DNA of 64,000 nt from positions 18,733,579 to 18,797,578 of the forward strand of contig NC_079517.1 of assembly GCF_000801105.2 (NCBI RefSeq), in the 5' to 3' direction. The position numbers and the translations under genes are program-made. The stretch is from Raphanus sativus. Lineage: Eukaryota; Streptophyta; Magnoliopsida; Brassicales; Brassicaceae. Each line of letters begins with the position of its first letter. Within the stretch, counting starts at the first letter, position 1. The notes beneath the pieces were generated by a model. The model had not been told where the DNA came from. It saw nothing but the letters and a program-made list of their open reading frames with translations, and made no database searches. Below are positions 12,984 to 24,906 of this stretch, piece by piece.

Positions 12984-13382
12984 GCTTGGCGAGAGGACCA
13001 CTCGAATTGTTTGTGTTTATTGTTTTGGATCTAAAGAGTTTTGTTTTGTCCATGACCGTGGATTATTATTATTTTGCTTTACTTTTAGCTCTTAAACGGC
13101 ACAGCACAAGCATTATGATCTTATTATCCAATTAATATTTATCCCAAAAATATTTAAAAAAACATCTACAAAATGCTAATATTCCAATTATTATTTATCA
13201 CAAAAATATTTATAAAAAACAATTACAAGATGCTAATGTTCCAACTAATATTTATAACAAAAATATTTAAAAAAGCATTTACAAAATTTAAAACAGAGTC
13301 TTATTTTCTAAATGCCGATGATCTTTATTCAATGTTCTCATAGTAAAAAAATATTTATATATTATATATTATAAAATATATA
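12984..13382. other. RPL36 3' UTR, then AT-rich intergenic DNA
   Basis: The first 100 bp probably hold the 3' UTR and polyadenylation region. From 13130 a sequence with the core AATATTTAT.ACAAAAATATTTA is repeated about three times at roughly 55-65 bp spacing. No gene is seen. Confidence 0.5.
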
Positions 13383-13542
13383 TCTAATCTATTAAAATAG
13401 AGTCTTATTTTCTAGTTAAGAATGTTGTCATTAACTTTTAGATTTATTCATATTTCATTAGAGATAAATGTAACATGCTGTAACAAGTAAGTAGTATCTT
13501 CCAATATTTTTGTTAGTAACTACTCTATATCTACTGAAGTAT

Positions 13543-14260
13543 AGTGTTCAAAAATACGTCCAATGCGGCCGCATATTCGGTCAGTATACGCTATGCGGAC
13601 ACCTAACGTAGCGAAATCATTATATACGGCTTAGTATGCGGTTTGTTAATAAGCGGACGTATATACGGCGCATAGTCCGCACATACGGAGCTGTTTAGGC
13701 GTTTGTATTTTTTTGTTCTTTCAAAAAGACGGTTACATAATTAAATAAAGTTAAGTCAAAAATTGAAAAGCATAAAACAACATAGTTTATCGAAAGTTTC
13801 TATATGCTAAGTTGTTGACCATTCACGTTCAGTTCTTTCTCATAAAGCCCTGAAATCTTTATTTTGCTACTTTATCTTTTTCTATCTCTTGTTTTTAATC
13901 AAATGAAAATCAAGTTCCAAACATGTACAATCAAGAAAGAAAATGATAATTAGACTTTTAGTTTAGTTTATTTTCTTTACGTTTTAGTCATTATTTTGAT
14001 TTGAGGATTATGACTTTTCTCTTTTTTTATTTAGATTAAGAATTATTAAACTTTTAGACATCAGTTATTTGATTTTATGAATTAAGTATTGAAAACCTTA
14101 TATTATTTTAGTATTATTTTATTTTCATATTAGTCATCAATAAATATTATACAAATGTTATATATATCCGTCTAGGCCCCGTTTAGACGTCCGCATATAC
14201 AGCTATGCGCTAGACGCTGGATCACCGCACAGTGAGCGCATAGCGTATTTTAGAATATTG
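13543..14260. mobile_element. hAT-like non-autonomous element
   Basis: The ends are imperfect inverted repeats: AGTGTTCAAAAATACG on the left and, from the right, CAATATTCTAAAATACG. Inside each end are clusters of subterminal GC-rich words such as GCATA, TATGCGG and CGCATA, unusual against the AT-rich surroundings. The 8-bp target duplication expected of hAT is not recognisable, so the class call is tentative. Confidence 0.5.
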
Positions 14261-15378
14261 ATACATACTAATTAAATATAGTAACTATAATTAATATATG
14301 TATAAAAGATATTTGTATTCACAAAACTGCATTTGTGTATCTAGGAATATGCGAGATCCATAGCTATTTTCTAAACTTTATTGATATACTATATGTACTA
14401 ATGATCTTATATTTACGAAGAGTGATTAATAGGTTTAATTATATTTATATACACTAAATTGTATTTATATCATGTAAAGAAATATAACATCACGAAACAT
14501 CCTTAAAAATTATTTATATATACTATGTTAGTAAGATACTTTCACTTTTTCAAGATATAAAAGTGTCGATAGTGAAATTTCTAAGAAAATTATTTACATA
14601 ATCCAAACAATACTCACACTAAATATAAATATAAGTTTTATTCATTTTAGAATCTAATCTATTAATTTATGGTTCTATTTTTTATCTACTTACAAATAAT
14701 CTATGTTGGGCAATTACATTTAACTAGCTTTACTATTATATCTACTTATATCTAACTTAATTATTATTAAATATATATACTCTAATCTTAAATTAAGGAA
14801 AGAAATAATAAACTATTGTTTTTAAATGACAAATTCAATTTAAATTAACACTATGTTTAAGTAATAATAAATTATATTTTATTTATTAATAAAAAATAAT
14901 AATATATGCCTACTATTTCATATATATAATTGTACTTTAATTCAAATGCAAGAAACAAATTCTTTGAAATCCTGAACAAATACATAATAATACAATTCTT
15001 ATAGATAGAGTATTAAAATTACATATATATGATAAAATAAATAAAAATAGTTATTAATATTTAATGATATGATAGAACATGTAACTATTGATATTTTTAT
15101 GAGTATAGTTTTACGGGTTGTTCCAACAAACATATAAAATATTTATCAAATATAAAATTAAACAAACAAAACATACTTTATGTTAAGTTCAGGCGTTCAG
15201 GTATCCGTTGGATACGGATTGGGTATTTGGAATTTTTGTTCAAATTTATATCACATCATAAAATCTATAATGTAACCAGATAATGTTCTGATTCAGTTTA
15301 TATGGGTTCGGTTCATATATATTTGAAGTTAAATCCAAAATTTTAAAGCAAAACATAAGAAATAAATTTTTCTCCTAG

Positions 15379-16091
15379 TCTATATTTGAGAAGTGATTTT
15401 GACATGTGTCATCACCAAATTAATTTTGAAAGAAAAATGATGACATGGCATACTAACATTAATGACATGATTTGAAGTAAATTATGACATGAATATTTAC
15501 ATTTAGTGTTGATTTATATTTAAGATAATTTTTTTTTAAATATGATAATAACTTATAGATTATTATGACATATTTACATTTAATATTGATTTATATTTAA
15601 GGTAATTTTTTAAGATATGGTAATAATTTATATATCATAGTTAATATAAAAATAAATAATAAATAAATAGAAATATAACTAAAATTAAAATTCCAAAATA
15701 TTATTTAGCTATATTTTTATAAGTAAATAATTTTTATTACAAAAACAATTCTTCAAAATACTATGCTTTTAAAAAAAAGAATAATTTTCTTTAAATAATG
15801 ACATGGACATTTACATTTATTGTTGATTTGTATTTTTAGTAGGTTTTTAAAATATGGTAATAGATCATCATTAATATAGCAATAAATAATATAATGTTAT
15901 AAATAGAAATATAATATTATTTTGGAATTTTAAAAAATTTAATTCTATTTTATAATTACTATTAGTAAAACAATTCTTCAAAATTATACAGTTTTTAAAT
16001 GTAATTTTCTAATCCCAATACTATTAGTTTATTTTTAATATCCATAATTTTAAAACTTTTATTTCTGCACATGGTGCAGGAAGACACCTAG
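15379..16091 (+). mobile_element. Helitron-like element with CTGCAC hairpin end
   Basis: The 3' end has a 6-bp hairpin CTGCAC-ATG-GTGCAG (16074-16088) followed by CTAG (16088-16091) and T. A plausible 5' start TCTATATTTGAGAAGTG lies at 15379, though the preceding base is G rather than A. The body contains repeated words (ACATTTA.TGTTGATTT at about 15498, 15568 and 15808). No coding capacity was seen. Confidence 0.5.
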
Positions 16092-16639
16092 TTTATATAG
16101 AATTGGATATCTAAGGTATTTATTGAAAATTTAAATACTTATTTTAGATATAATTTCATGAGTTTTCGGATTTATTGGGTTTTTTACTTTTTCGGATTGT
16201 CCGTTCGGATTCGATTAATAACACTTCAAGTTTGGATATATGATGTATCCCACCCTAAAAACTAATCTGGAATTTCTTACATTTTGAACTGGGTACGGAT
16301 CGATTTTTTTGTTTTGAGTTAGGCACGGACTTTGGGTTACAAATTTTATGCTCGGGCCTATTTAAATAAAGAAAAAATACGATTATATAAAGTTTTTACC
16401 AAAAAATTATTCCGCGCTTTAGCGCGGATCAAAATCTAGTATCTATATTATTTAGAAATAAAAAAACACATGTCATATATTATTTTTAAGATAATATTAT
16501 ATATGAATCATTTATTATTGTAGCAATAAATAAATAACTATATATCATTTATTTTGTTTGATAACATCAAAAATTAGTTTTATATTAAAAAATATATATT
16601 TTAAACAAATTTTACGCTGACAAAAAAAAATTTACATTT

Positions 16640-17304
16640 ATTTTAAACAAATGGAAGATATATGTTGCTTTCTTCCGAGATTCAAAAACGATATCCGATG
16701 CCTTAAGTTCCATTGACAAACAACTCAATGAGTTCATGGAGATTTTTAGGTTTCTAAATGGACTAGGAAGAGAATATGACCCCATCACTACAGTCATTTA
16801 AAGCTCTGACAAAAGATCCACAACCTATTTTCAACGACGTTTTGTCTGACATCCAAGGATTTGACTCAAAACTCCAAACCTATGAAGCTCATGCTTCCGT
16901 CAATCACAGTTCAGTCTTCAATATCAAGAGGTCTAGGTAGAACAATGAGAGGTAAAAATACTCATAGAACAGAGAAAAATGATAGTTTGGAAATAAAATA
17001 TATATCAGAAGGTAGAAGGTTCTCTCAAAGTCAAACGACCTCCAACGTATATGGTGAAAGACCAACATATTAGATATGGGGGCAGAGTGGGTCACATAGC
17101 TCTGAAATTTTATAACCGGTTCAACTATATCATGCAGTCTTCTGTACTCTTCATGACTAGGATGAAAATGAAAAGGAATGGTTCCCTGACTAAGGTGCAA
17201 CAACACATGACACATCCTCCTCCAATAGATTTCAAACATCGCACCCATATGAAAAGAATGTCATAGTCTTGGTCGGTGATGGTGCTTATCCACGCATTAC
17301 TCAT
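16640..17304 (+). pseudogene. Ty1/copia gag remnant
   Basis: Translated pieces match the copia Gag (UBN2-type) region: KTISDALSSIDKQLNEF, FLNGLGREYDPITTVI, and after a frameshift a DIQGFDSKLQTYEA-like stretch. A zinc-knuckle relic GRVGHIALKFYNRF (near 17080) has lost cysteines, and a short protease-proximal piece (VGDGAYPRITHV) follows. Stops and frameshifts make it non-functional. It is the left part of a copia element continuing to about 20955 between later insertions. Confidence 0.75.
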
Positions 17305-17595
17305 GTCGTCTAATTAAAGCTATTTCGATTCTTTAATTAACTGAATTATGTATCGAATTCCATTCGCCTCACGGTTGGGAAATAATGATTGGTTATATCT
17401 AATCCATTCGCTTTGCGACAGGCTTTGAAACATAAGTCAGGCGTCTTTGGCTTTCTCGCTTCCGAGAGGTGCTTTAACAACTTGACTAAAGCGAGAAAGC
17501 GAGCAGCAAGTTATGCCAACATTTCTATTGGCCAATAGGGGGGGGGGTTTCCCTAGTGTTAGTGTCGGCCCAGCAGAGTGCTTTCGCCCCCATGT
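17305..17595. other. Unusual insert in the copia relic, possibly organellar DNA
   Basis: Between the copia protease and pre-integrase regions lies about 290 bp of higher-GC, non-repetitive sequence that does not translate as copia. It includes GTCAGGCGTCTTTGGCTTTC, a mirrored GCGAGAAAGCGAG stretch, a run of nine or more G, and TGTCGGCCCAGCAGAGTGC. The composition recalls plant mitochondrial DNA. I could not identify a specific organellar gene, so transfer from an organelle is a guess. Confidence 0.3.
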
Positions 17596-18962
17596 TTCAT
17601 TAGGCCATACAACTCCTTCAAATCACCACGTACATAGGTATACTTCCTCTAAATAAGATGGTATTCTGTCCTAATATACATATTTCCTTGTAGTGCATTT
17701 TTTTAATTCTAATAAAGTTTGCGTAAGTGATTTGGATACTCAAAAAGTGGTGTCCAAAGGTCCTAGACATAAAAGCCTATATGTGTTGGAAAATCAAGAA
17801 TTTGCAACTCTCTACTCTAACCGACAATGCTCAATACCTGAAGACATGGAATTTTCAGTTGGGACACTCAAATTCGAAGATTCTCTAACAACTAAAGAAC
17901 AGTAAGGAGAATGAATTTAATAAGCGCATAATTACCTCCTTTTGTGTGCATTGCCAGATGAAAAAGAATAGTTGTGTACTTTTTGTTTCTGACTCCCAAG
18001 TGTTGCAACAATTAGATTGTGTGTACTGTGATATTTGGATTCCATCACCTATTGTATCAAACCAAGGATTCAAGTATTTTTGCAGTTTTTATATGATTAC
18101 TCTAGATATTCGTGGTTCTATCTTCTCAAATTCAAGTCAGATTTCTATTTTGTCTTCACTGCATTTTAAAAAATTAGAGAATGAATTGAATATCAAGATT
18201 CAAGTTTTCAAAGGTGATGGAGGAAGGGAATTTGTAAACAATCAAATAAGTCTCACCTGGCCAGTCATGGGATCAAGCATCTGATATGTTGTCCCTACAC
18301 AACTCAGCAAAATAAGATTGCAGAGAGGAAGCGTAGACACATCATAGAGCTTGGTTTATCCATTAAGTTTCATAGTTATTTTCCTCTACATCATTGGGTA
18401 TAAGCCTTCTTTACTGATGTCTACACTGGTAATATGCTACCCTCTTCTGTGTTGGCTAACAAGAGTCTGTTTGAGTGCATGTACCAGAAGAAACCAAAAT
18501 ATTCTTCTATACGCTTCTTTGGGTCTGTATGCTATCCATGTCTAAGATCTCTGATCAATCAAAAATTTATAAGACAAAGTCACTTTAGTATGTGTTCCTT
18601 GGTTACTTTCCAAATCATAAATGATACAAATGCTTGTATTCATCAATTTGAAAGGTATACATAAAATGACATGTTGTCTTTGATGAGGTATGTTACTTTT
18701 GGAGAAGCAATATCAATCATTATTTCATTACTATGAAAGCTCACTTCTCAAAGCATGTCAACATGCTACTTTCTCACCAAAAGATCATGTCTAGGAAAGT
18801 CAAGTTTCCAACACAGGTTATTCCTGCAACGGTGATAATTCTCCAGACAACAATGTACCTGATATCACTCAGATGGACAATGTTTAGCCCCAACTAGAAC
18901 AAGTTGTCCAACATTTTATGACAACCTGATCCAAGGCTGGAACCCATAAACCAAATCAAAGG
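17596..18962 (+). pseudogene. Ty1/copia pre-integrase and integrase remnant
   Basis: Fragments in several frames follow the order of copia Pol: DLDTQKVV, then a GAG-pre-integrase relic (LGHSNSKILQQLK), a CxxC relic (CVHCQMKK), the integrase core (LDCVYCDIW, SNQGFKYF, GDGGREFV in place of SDGGGEF), a decayed PYTPQQNG-like stretch near 18290, and LPSSVLANKSLFECMYQKKP with FGSVCYPCLR. The stretch ends in a TRSKAG-like relic (MTTxSKAGTHKPNQRY) before the RT region. The integrase core Asp and Glu positions partly survive, but many stops are present. The Emigrant element at 18965 interrupts it. Confidence 0.75.
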
Positions 18963-18964
18963 TA

Positions 18965-19302
18965 CAATAAAAATTCTATAAATTAATAATGTTGGGATTA
19001 TGACACTTTATTAATTTATAGATTTATTAATTTATAAAAAATGATGGATTTTTCTATTTTAAAATATATCTTTATATAAAATATATAAAAATAATTAATT
19101 TTACCTTATATACATTAATTAAGTTTTAGAAATTCGACTTTCATATTATTTTTATATTGTTTTGTAAACATGAAATACATTTTCTTAGAATTTAAATGTG
19201 GTTTTAGATATGATTTTACTAAATATTATCAAAATATATTGAAATGTTAAGAAAAATAGAGATAATGTCATTATGAATATAAAAATAATAGAATTTTTGG
19301 TT

Positions 19303-19357
<55 letters not shown>

Positions 19358-19527
19358 TTATGATTTTAATAAGACCATATATTTATATAGAGTTTTCTAA
19401 AAAATATTATTTTATTAATTTATCGATTTTTGTAATATTTTGAACCGGTCGAATTTGGAACCGAAAGAATTTATGAATTTATAGCATTTATTAATTTATC
19501 AAGTATTAATTTATAGAGTTTTTACTG
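18965..19527. mobile_element. Emigrant-type (Tc1/mariner-like) MITE
   Basis: The inverted ends are CAATAAAAATTCTATAAATT on the left and CAGTAAAAACTCTATAAATT on the right (reverse complement), flanked by TA duplications (18963-18964 and 19528-19529). The motif CAGTAAAACCTCTATAAATT is the known Emigrant terminus. The 563-bp body has no coding capacity and contains a TA microsatellite. It sits inside the copia relic. Confidence 0.8.
19308..19353. repeat. (TA)n microsatellite
   Basis: An almost uninterrupted AT dinucleotide run of about 45 bp within the Emigrant MITE. It is likely to be length-polymorphic. Confidence 0.9.
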
Positions 19528-19529
19528 TA

Positions 19530-19796
19530 TGTTATAATCGCCTTAAAGACACCAATAAAAGAGCAAAAGTAGATTGTTGAGGCACTAAAACATCCAGGAT
19601 GGAAAGATTACATTCATGATGAAATGAGAACTATACACATGCTTCACACTTGGACATTAATACATGTCCTAGAAGACATGAATGTGTTAGGTTGTCATTA
19701 GGTATTCAAAGTAAAACTCCGGCCAAATGAAACTGTAGCAAGAGTTTATAACCATGAAAAAGTTCTTGATTACCTAGATATATTTAGCATTGTTGT
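19530..19796 (+). pseudogene. Ty1/copia reverse transcriptase remnant, left part
   Basis: Translation gives copia RT motifs: KHPGWKDYIHDEM, a WTLIHV-like stretch, then DMNVLGCH and VFKVKLRPNETVAR. The relic runs up to a 15-bp sequence that is repeated on the far side of the inserted LINE, where RT resumes. Confidence 0.7.
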
Positions 19797-20829
19797 TTAC
19801 CCTAGTATCACTGGTTGACAGAGCAATGTGTGGTGTATCCCGACTCCTGGGAAGATGAGAGACTTCATGTGGAAAGCTTTGACAGGATGTATTGCTACGG
19901 CCGAAAGACTTGTCTATAGACATATAGGCACCGATAGGAGTTGTCCTAGATGCGGTGACTCTGAGGAAACCATTAATCACCTTCTCTTTGAATGCCTCCT
20001 GACCCTTTAGGTGTGGGCTTTATCGGACTATCTATCCCTTCTGGGTTACTTCCCGAGTACATCTGTTTACCAAAATATGAACTTAGTTTTTGGAAGAAGA
20101 AAGACGTGGTCTATATGGAACCACTTATTAAAACCTTCCCATAGATTCTATAGTACATCTGTAAGGCACGCAACGACAAATTATTCAATGGAAATGAGAT
20201 ATCACCGATTGACACCCTCCGGCTTACTTCTGTTGAAGCTGAGTGCGGGAGAAAAGCCAACTTACCTGAGGATGAAAAGGAAGTAGGGACACACCCTGTT
20301 CAGGCGGTTATTTCGACTCTCCCAGAGGACCCCCAACGTCCGACCTGTCAAATTGATGTGTCATGGGTCAATAATGGCACAGTCAGTGGTCTAGGGTGAT
20401 TCTACAAGGATCAAATGGGAGTCAAAATATTTGGACTACAAGGATGCCGGAAGAGCCTATCAGCCCTCCATGTAGAGATGGAGGGACTCATATGGGCAAT
20501 GTATTGCTTATGAGAGTTACATTGTACCATGGTCCACATGGAGACGGATCGTTCCAATCTGGTGGACATGATTAGTATCCCTGCTGACTGGCCGGCCTTT
20601 GCCTCTGAGCTAGTCTCTTTCCGCCTACTCATGGATGGATTCTAAGGTTTCAGCATCGCCCACATACCGAGGAATAGGAATTTGCGTGCAGGTTCTCTCA
20701 CCAAGGAGGCGAGAAGTAGCAGTACTCTTTTTCCTATGAAGATCAGACCCAACCGGACAGAGCGTCTCCTCGGAACAACTCAGATTCGACTACCACTTGA
20801 TCTTTGAAGATGGGAACCAACAAAAAAAA
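19797..20829 (+). mobile_element. 5'-truncated LINE (zf-RVT and RNase H region) inserted in copia
   Basis: It is flanked by a 15-bp duplication ATTTAGCATTGTTGT (19782-19796 and 20830-20844) and ends in an A-tail (20822-20830), typical of LINE insertion. The coding relic begins with the zinc-binding zf-RVT segment (IPTPGKMRDFMWKAL, then SCPRCGDSEETINHLLFEC). It continues through a linker into an RNase H-like domain (IDVSWVNNGTVSGLG, ALHVEMEGLIWAM, ETDRSNLVDMI, AHIPRNRNLRAGSL). Several stops and frameshifts are present. Upstream ORF1, endonuclease and RT are absent, as in most 5'-truncated copies. Confidence 0.88.
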
Positions 20830-20844
20830 ATTTAGCATTGTTGT

Positions 20845-20955
20845 CCATACAGCTACTATAAGATTGGTTTTGGAAATTGCAACAGTCAAGGATTGATATA
20901 TCAAGCAACTTGACGTATCCAATGCATTTTTCCGTGGTAAACTACAAAAACATGT
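20845..20955 (+). pseudogene. Ty1/copia reverse transcriptase remnant, right part
   Basis: RT resumes after the LINE with HTATIRLVLEIATVKD and IKQLDVSNAFFRGKLQ, the strand that precedes the catalytic YVDD box. It is cut off at 20956 by a CACTA terminus, so the catalytic box and RNase H are missing. Confidence 0.75.
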
Positions 20956-21840
20956 CACTACAAGAAAAATGAGTTTTGATAGCAGTAGAGGATAGCGTTT
21001 TTTTACCTTTGTGCTATGATTGACATACCCTTTAGTTTTATATAGCGTTTGCAAAAATGCAAACACTATGTTTGGTCGATCCAAATTAAATTCTGAAAAC
21101 ACTTTCTAGAAACGTAGTATATATAGCACTCTCAAACTTGAAACGCTATGCATAATTAAGACGGAAAAAATAATTGATTTTCCCTCTTTATAGATTTCAT
21201 TTGTAAACTCTTAAAAACTCTATATCCTAAATCCTAAACCCTAAAATTTGAACATAACCCCTAAAACTCAAGTATTTTTTTAGTTTAATCACAAATCTAA
21301 TTTTAAATTCAAATTTAATATTATTAAAATTTTAATTTCAAATACTAAATCTGAACTTCAAACCCTAAACTTTAGACCTATATATATGATACCTTAAATT
21401 AATTGTTTTTTTTTTTTGAAACACACTCCAAATTAATTATATACCATAAACATAAAATCTAACCCTCAAACACTCCAAACCCTATATCACAAACATTAAA
21501 AGACCCAAACATTAAACTTAAACTTCTTAATTGAATCTCTTACAATTTTTAATCTAAATCCTAACATTAAATCCTATCTTAAGCACAAATTCAAATTTAT
21601 ATTTCAAACTCTAACTTTAGTTCTTATACTTACATTTTTTATCCTATATTCCAAACTCTATTTTTTTTACCAAAAACACTAAAACCTTCATTTTATATTT
21701 CTACTCATAAAACTGTATTATAAACAATAAAATAAAATATGACAATCAAATTCTATACATAGATTAAATAAAAATACAGACTAAAATTTTTATAACTTTA
21801 TTGAAAAGAAAATACAATATAGCAAAGAAAAGATAAAACA
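20956..21840. mobile_element. Left end of a CACTA (EnSpm) element, right end not found
   Basis: CACTACAAGAAAAATGAG at 20956 is the canonical CACTA terminus. The next 200 bp carry repeated TAGCG/CGCTA words (for example 20992, 21041 and 21141), as expected of subterminal repeats. No matching CTTGTAGTG end or transposase was seen to the right, so this is probably a truncated or deleted copy. The extent given is only the sequence before the next recognisable repeat, and it includes degenerate CCCTAAA-like words near 21225-21490. Confidence 0.6.
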
Positions 21841-22251
21841 AAATGAAAAACTCTCATTGGCTAATAAAAATTGGTGCGGATAAGCAACTTTTAATCTCAA
21901 CCGTTGGTAACCTTAATCTAGGTGATGAACTCTCATTGGCTAATAAAGGTTGCCTCGACTTTCTCATTTCTAAACGCCTATATATAAGAAAACCATAAAA
22001 TCCTAAAATGGTAATGATAACTATTTAAATTTAATATAATTAATAAAATAAACAATAAAATATTTGTAAATATTCCAAATACTTATCTACATCATTCTAT
22101 CCGGATTGGAGAAGATTCATATTCCAATCTTGTTCTTCTGTAGATATTCTTTTTCCTTTATTTTTTTTGATCATTGATTCCACCCTTGATACATATTTGA
22201 AGTATTCATCTTCATGAATATGTCTTAAATGTATTTCTACAGATCCATTGT
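21841..22251. repeat. Left copy of a 120-bp repeat, with an internal 20-bp direct repeat
   Basis: AACTCTCATTGGCTAATAAA occurs twice (about 21849 and 21927). The block at 21971-22090 (CTATATATAAGAAAACC..., then AATATTCCAAATA) is about 80% identical by eye to 25418-25540, beyond the solo LTR and coding fragment. No gene is seen in this stretch apart from the possible last few codons of that fragment. Confidence 0.55.
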
Positions 22252-22256
22252 GTAAC

Positions 22257-24906
22257 TGTCATGTCCCCGATTCTGGATATGATCGTTATGGTCGGTCATT
22301 ATGCGAGGAGATGCACCAGTCAGGTCATGTGACCTAAACACAAGGGTATCATGGCCTGGAAGTAAGGTTAAAAGACATCAGGAAGCTAAGATTCAGCTAA
22401 ACCAGGAAGGAGACAAGTATAAAGGAGCTGTACAAGTGATATGGCAGCTGGGCGATGCGGTAAGAAAGCTCGACCAGCTAGATGAAGTGTAGTGCAGCTC
22501 AGTGTAGCTCACTGAAGAGTGTGTCAGCTCCCTGAGCTGGATGGACTAGCTCACTCAGCTGGGTCAGCTGGAGATCAGCTCAACTCAGCTAGATGGAGTG
22601 TTAAGGTCTCGGGCAGTTGGGCCGGGTCCGGACAGTGGTCGGACCATGTGGACCACCAGGGTGTGCCGATGGGCCGGTGGGCACTTGGGATCAGACCAGG
22701 GGCTTGGGCAACCAGCCAGGATTTGTTTGTGACATGTCAAGGGGCAGTTATGGATGTCAAGGACGTCTGGTAATTGCCCTAGGCGAACAACTGTGATCTG
22801 GACCATTGATTAAATCAATGGCCAGAAATGATACCGAAAGGGTGCAACTTTTGGAAAGGTGACCATTCCTTTTCTATAAATACAAGGGCAAGTCCGTGCC
22901 TGCAAAGGCATGCCAGGGCTTCATCTTACACCCTGAAACACAAATAAAAACAGAGAAAAACAGAGAGATGGTCGGATTACACAATCCAAGACAGAGATGC
23001 ACTCAAAGGCATCAAAGAGGCAGTTTTGGTGGACAATCATGGAGAGGGTTATGAACGACCTTCTGGTGAATTTTGATTGATGTTTGCCACACCATGGACT
23101 TCCTCTACATCCTTACTACACACGCAAATAGCCAGGAGAGAAGATGGAGGGCCGGAATGCACTTCCAATGATTGAGACAGCCTTGAAGGCAGATGTGTGT
23201 AGAAAGGCAGCTTCATGGGCATTGAAGTGGGAAGTGATGCACGACCCTTGGGTGGTGTTTGATTATGGATGAACACACCCTAGGCTTCCTCTACATCATG
23301 GTAACACAAGCAAATGGTTGGAATTGAATGGAGAAGGCCGGACTCCACTATGGAAGTTCCATGAAAGGGATGATGGGTGCGACCCATGATTGTATCTTAT
23401 CATTACTGGAAGTATATGATAAGGCTTGATAGAGGCGTGCAATGGAGGAGCATGCCAGACATGATAAAGAAAGCACAAGATCTAGTAAGATCAAGTATAA
23501 GGTAACATGTACATATGATTACTTTGTGGTTTATGTTGGTGTCTCTTGAGGTGCGAATGAGGCCAAGTATGGCACGCCCTTGGAGACCATATATTGTGAT
23601 GTATTGTAGGGATACAAGACCTTCAGGAAAGGGGCGGATCATAGTTGAACTAATTCATCCATGTGGGATGGTAATTAGATGCTATGCAACAGTTAGTGAT
23701 TCATGGTGGTTCATGAGTGAACCATATATATGGTTTGCATTACCAATGGTTTCAGGCCGTGGCTGAGAGGCATGAAGAAGAGCAAGACTGTTCAGGTTCA
23801 TTGGGACATGGTTCCATGGCCGGTTAGGTAAGTGTGAAGACTCATCAGTTCTGAGTCATGTGGGATGGTTGGTTGATTGACTCAGGAACTGGTGAGAATT
23901 ATTAATCCAATGCTCTGTTGTTTAGACATGAAGGCACTGAACCACGGCTTGACTGGTTCAGAGAAATCTCTCCATGGCCTTGGTTGGGCAGGTAAGTTGA
24001 GATCTGATAGTTCCTGAAGGAATTGTTCAGATCTGATTATGGTAATCTTTTAATGGGTATTTATCATGAATTATCATGGTTCTTAATTAGTTTTATCTAA
24101 TTGATTTAAGGATGGTTCCTTATGGCCGGTTTGGCTGATCTTGGCCGAGATCAGTATGATCGAGGCCGGTTTTGGGAATTCTGATTTGACCATTCTCTTA
24201 ATTTGGAATTATCATGAATTTTAATTAATTTTTGGAGCATATTTGCTTGAGGTTGATTTTGCAGCTGAAGACTTTCCAAAGGTAGTTGGTCTGTGGGGAT
24301 GGTTGGTTGAATGACTAAGTACCTAAGAGGAGAGTTTATACAGGTATAAGGGAGTTGGAAGAGTGGACGGGGAGCTGGGCTAAGCTACCTCACATCTCGA
24401 TCAGCTGGAAAAGAGTAGGGAACCTCAAGTGAAGTGGTAAAGCTAAGCTAGCTGGATGAGCTAGCTAAACAGTTAAGACAGCTGAGGCAATGAACTCTCA
24501 AGCTCCGTTGATGTGGCAAAGGTATGATCTAACAATGTTGTATAGATCTAGATAGAATGGTTTAGGAGAACAGAACCTCGGTTATTGTATGACTTGGTTT
24601 AGGTTAAGGATCAACCTTGGAGCTGGTAGTATTTGTGTATACTGACCATGGCTAAGGTGATTCGACCTGACAAGTATTAGATTGGTTTTAGACCAATGGT
24701 TAAGTAGATAATATTCCGCTGTGCATAAGTTGAAAGGATCTAAGCTAGGAAATGACTAAGGTAGTCCTAAGCTAAGGTCTAAGGTAGACTTTGCCCTTAC
24801 ACGAAAGTATAGATAGAGCACGAAAAATTAAGAGGTTCGGTCAGGGTATGGACCGAGTGACGTGAGGCATCGACCGCGGCCTAGTCGGCCGGGTTCGGGT
24901 CTTACA
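22257..24906. repeat. Solo LTR, 2.65 kb, of a gypsy-like retrotransposon
   Basis: The block starts TGTCATGTCCCCGATTC, ends GGGTTCGGGTCTTACA, and is flanked by the 5-bp duplication GTAAC (22252-22256 and 24907-24911). No internal retrotransposon region exists, so it is a solo LTR left by recombination. It contains many short AGCTGG/CAGCTNNNTCAGCT words at 22440-22600 and 24340-24500, and two related segments (about 23050-23110 and 23240-23300) sharing GTTTGATTGATG/TTGATTATGGATG and TTCCTCTACATC. Short open frames inside are not convincing genes. Orientation is inferred from the CTTACA end. Confidence 0.82.

Larger units (their letters stand above)
13383..16439 (+). mobile_element. Helitron, about 3.06 kb, non-autonomous or composite
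   Basis: The left end TCTAATCTATTAAAATAG follows an A (13382). The right end has the hairpin CCGCGCT-TT-AGCGCGG (16412-16427) and ends CTAG (16436-16439) before a T. This is the Helitron A|TC...CTAG|T rule with its 3' hairpin. No Rep/helicase frame is present. The interior contains a hAT-like element and a second Helitron-like 3' end, so the outer ends may belong to different insertions. Confidence 0.55.

Noticed and set aside
17684..17695. CCTTGTAGTG as the right end of the CACTA element
   Set aside because: It lies to the left of the CACTA terminus at 20956 and falls where copia pre-integrase sequence is expected, so the match is chance.
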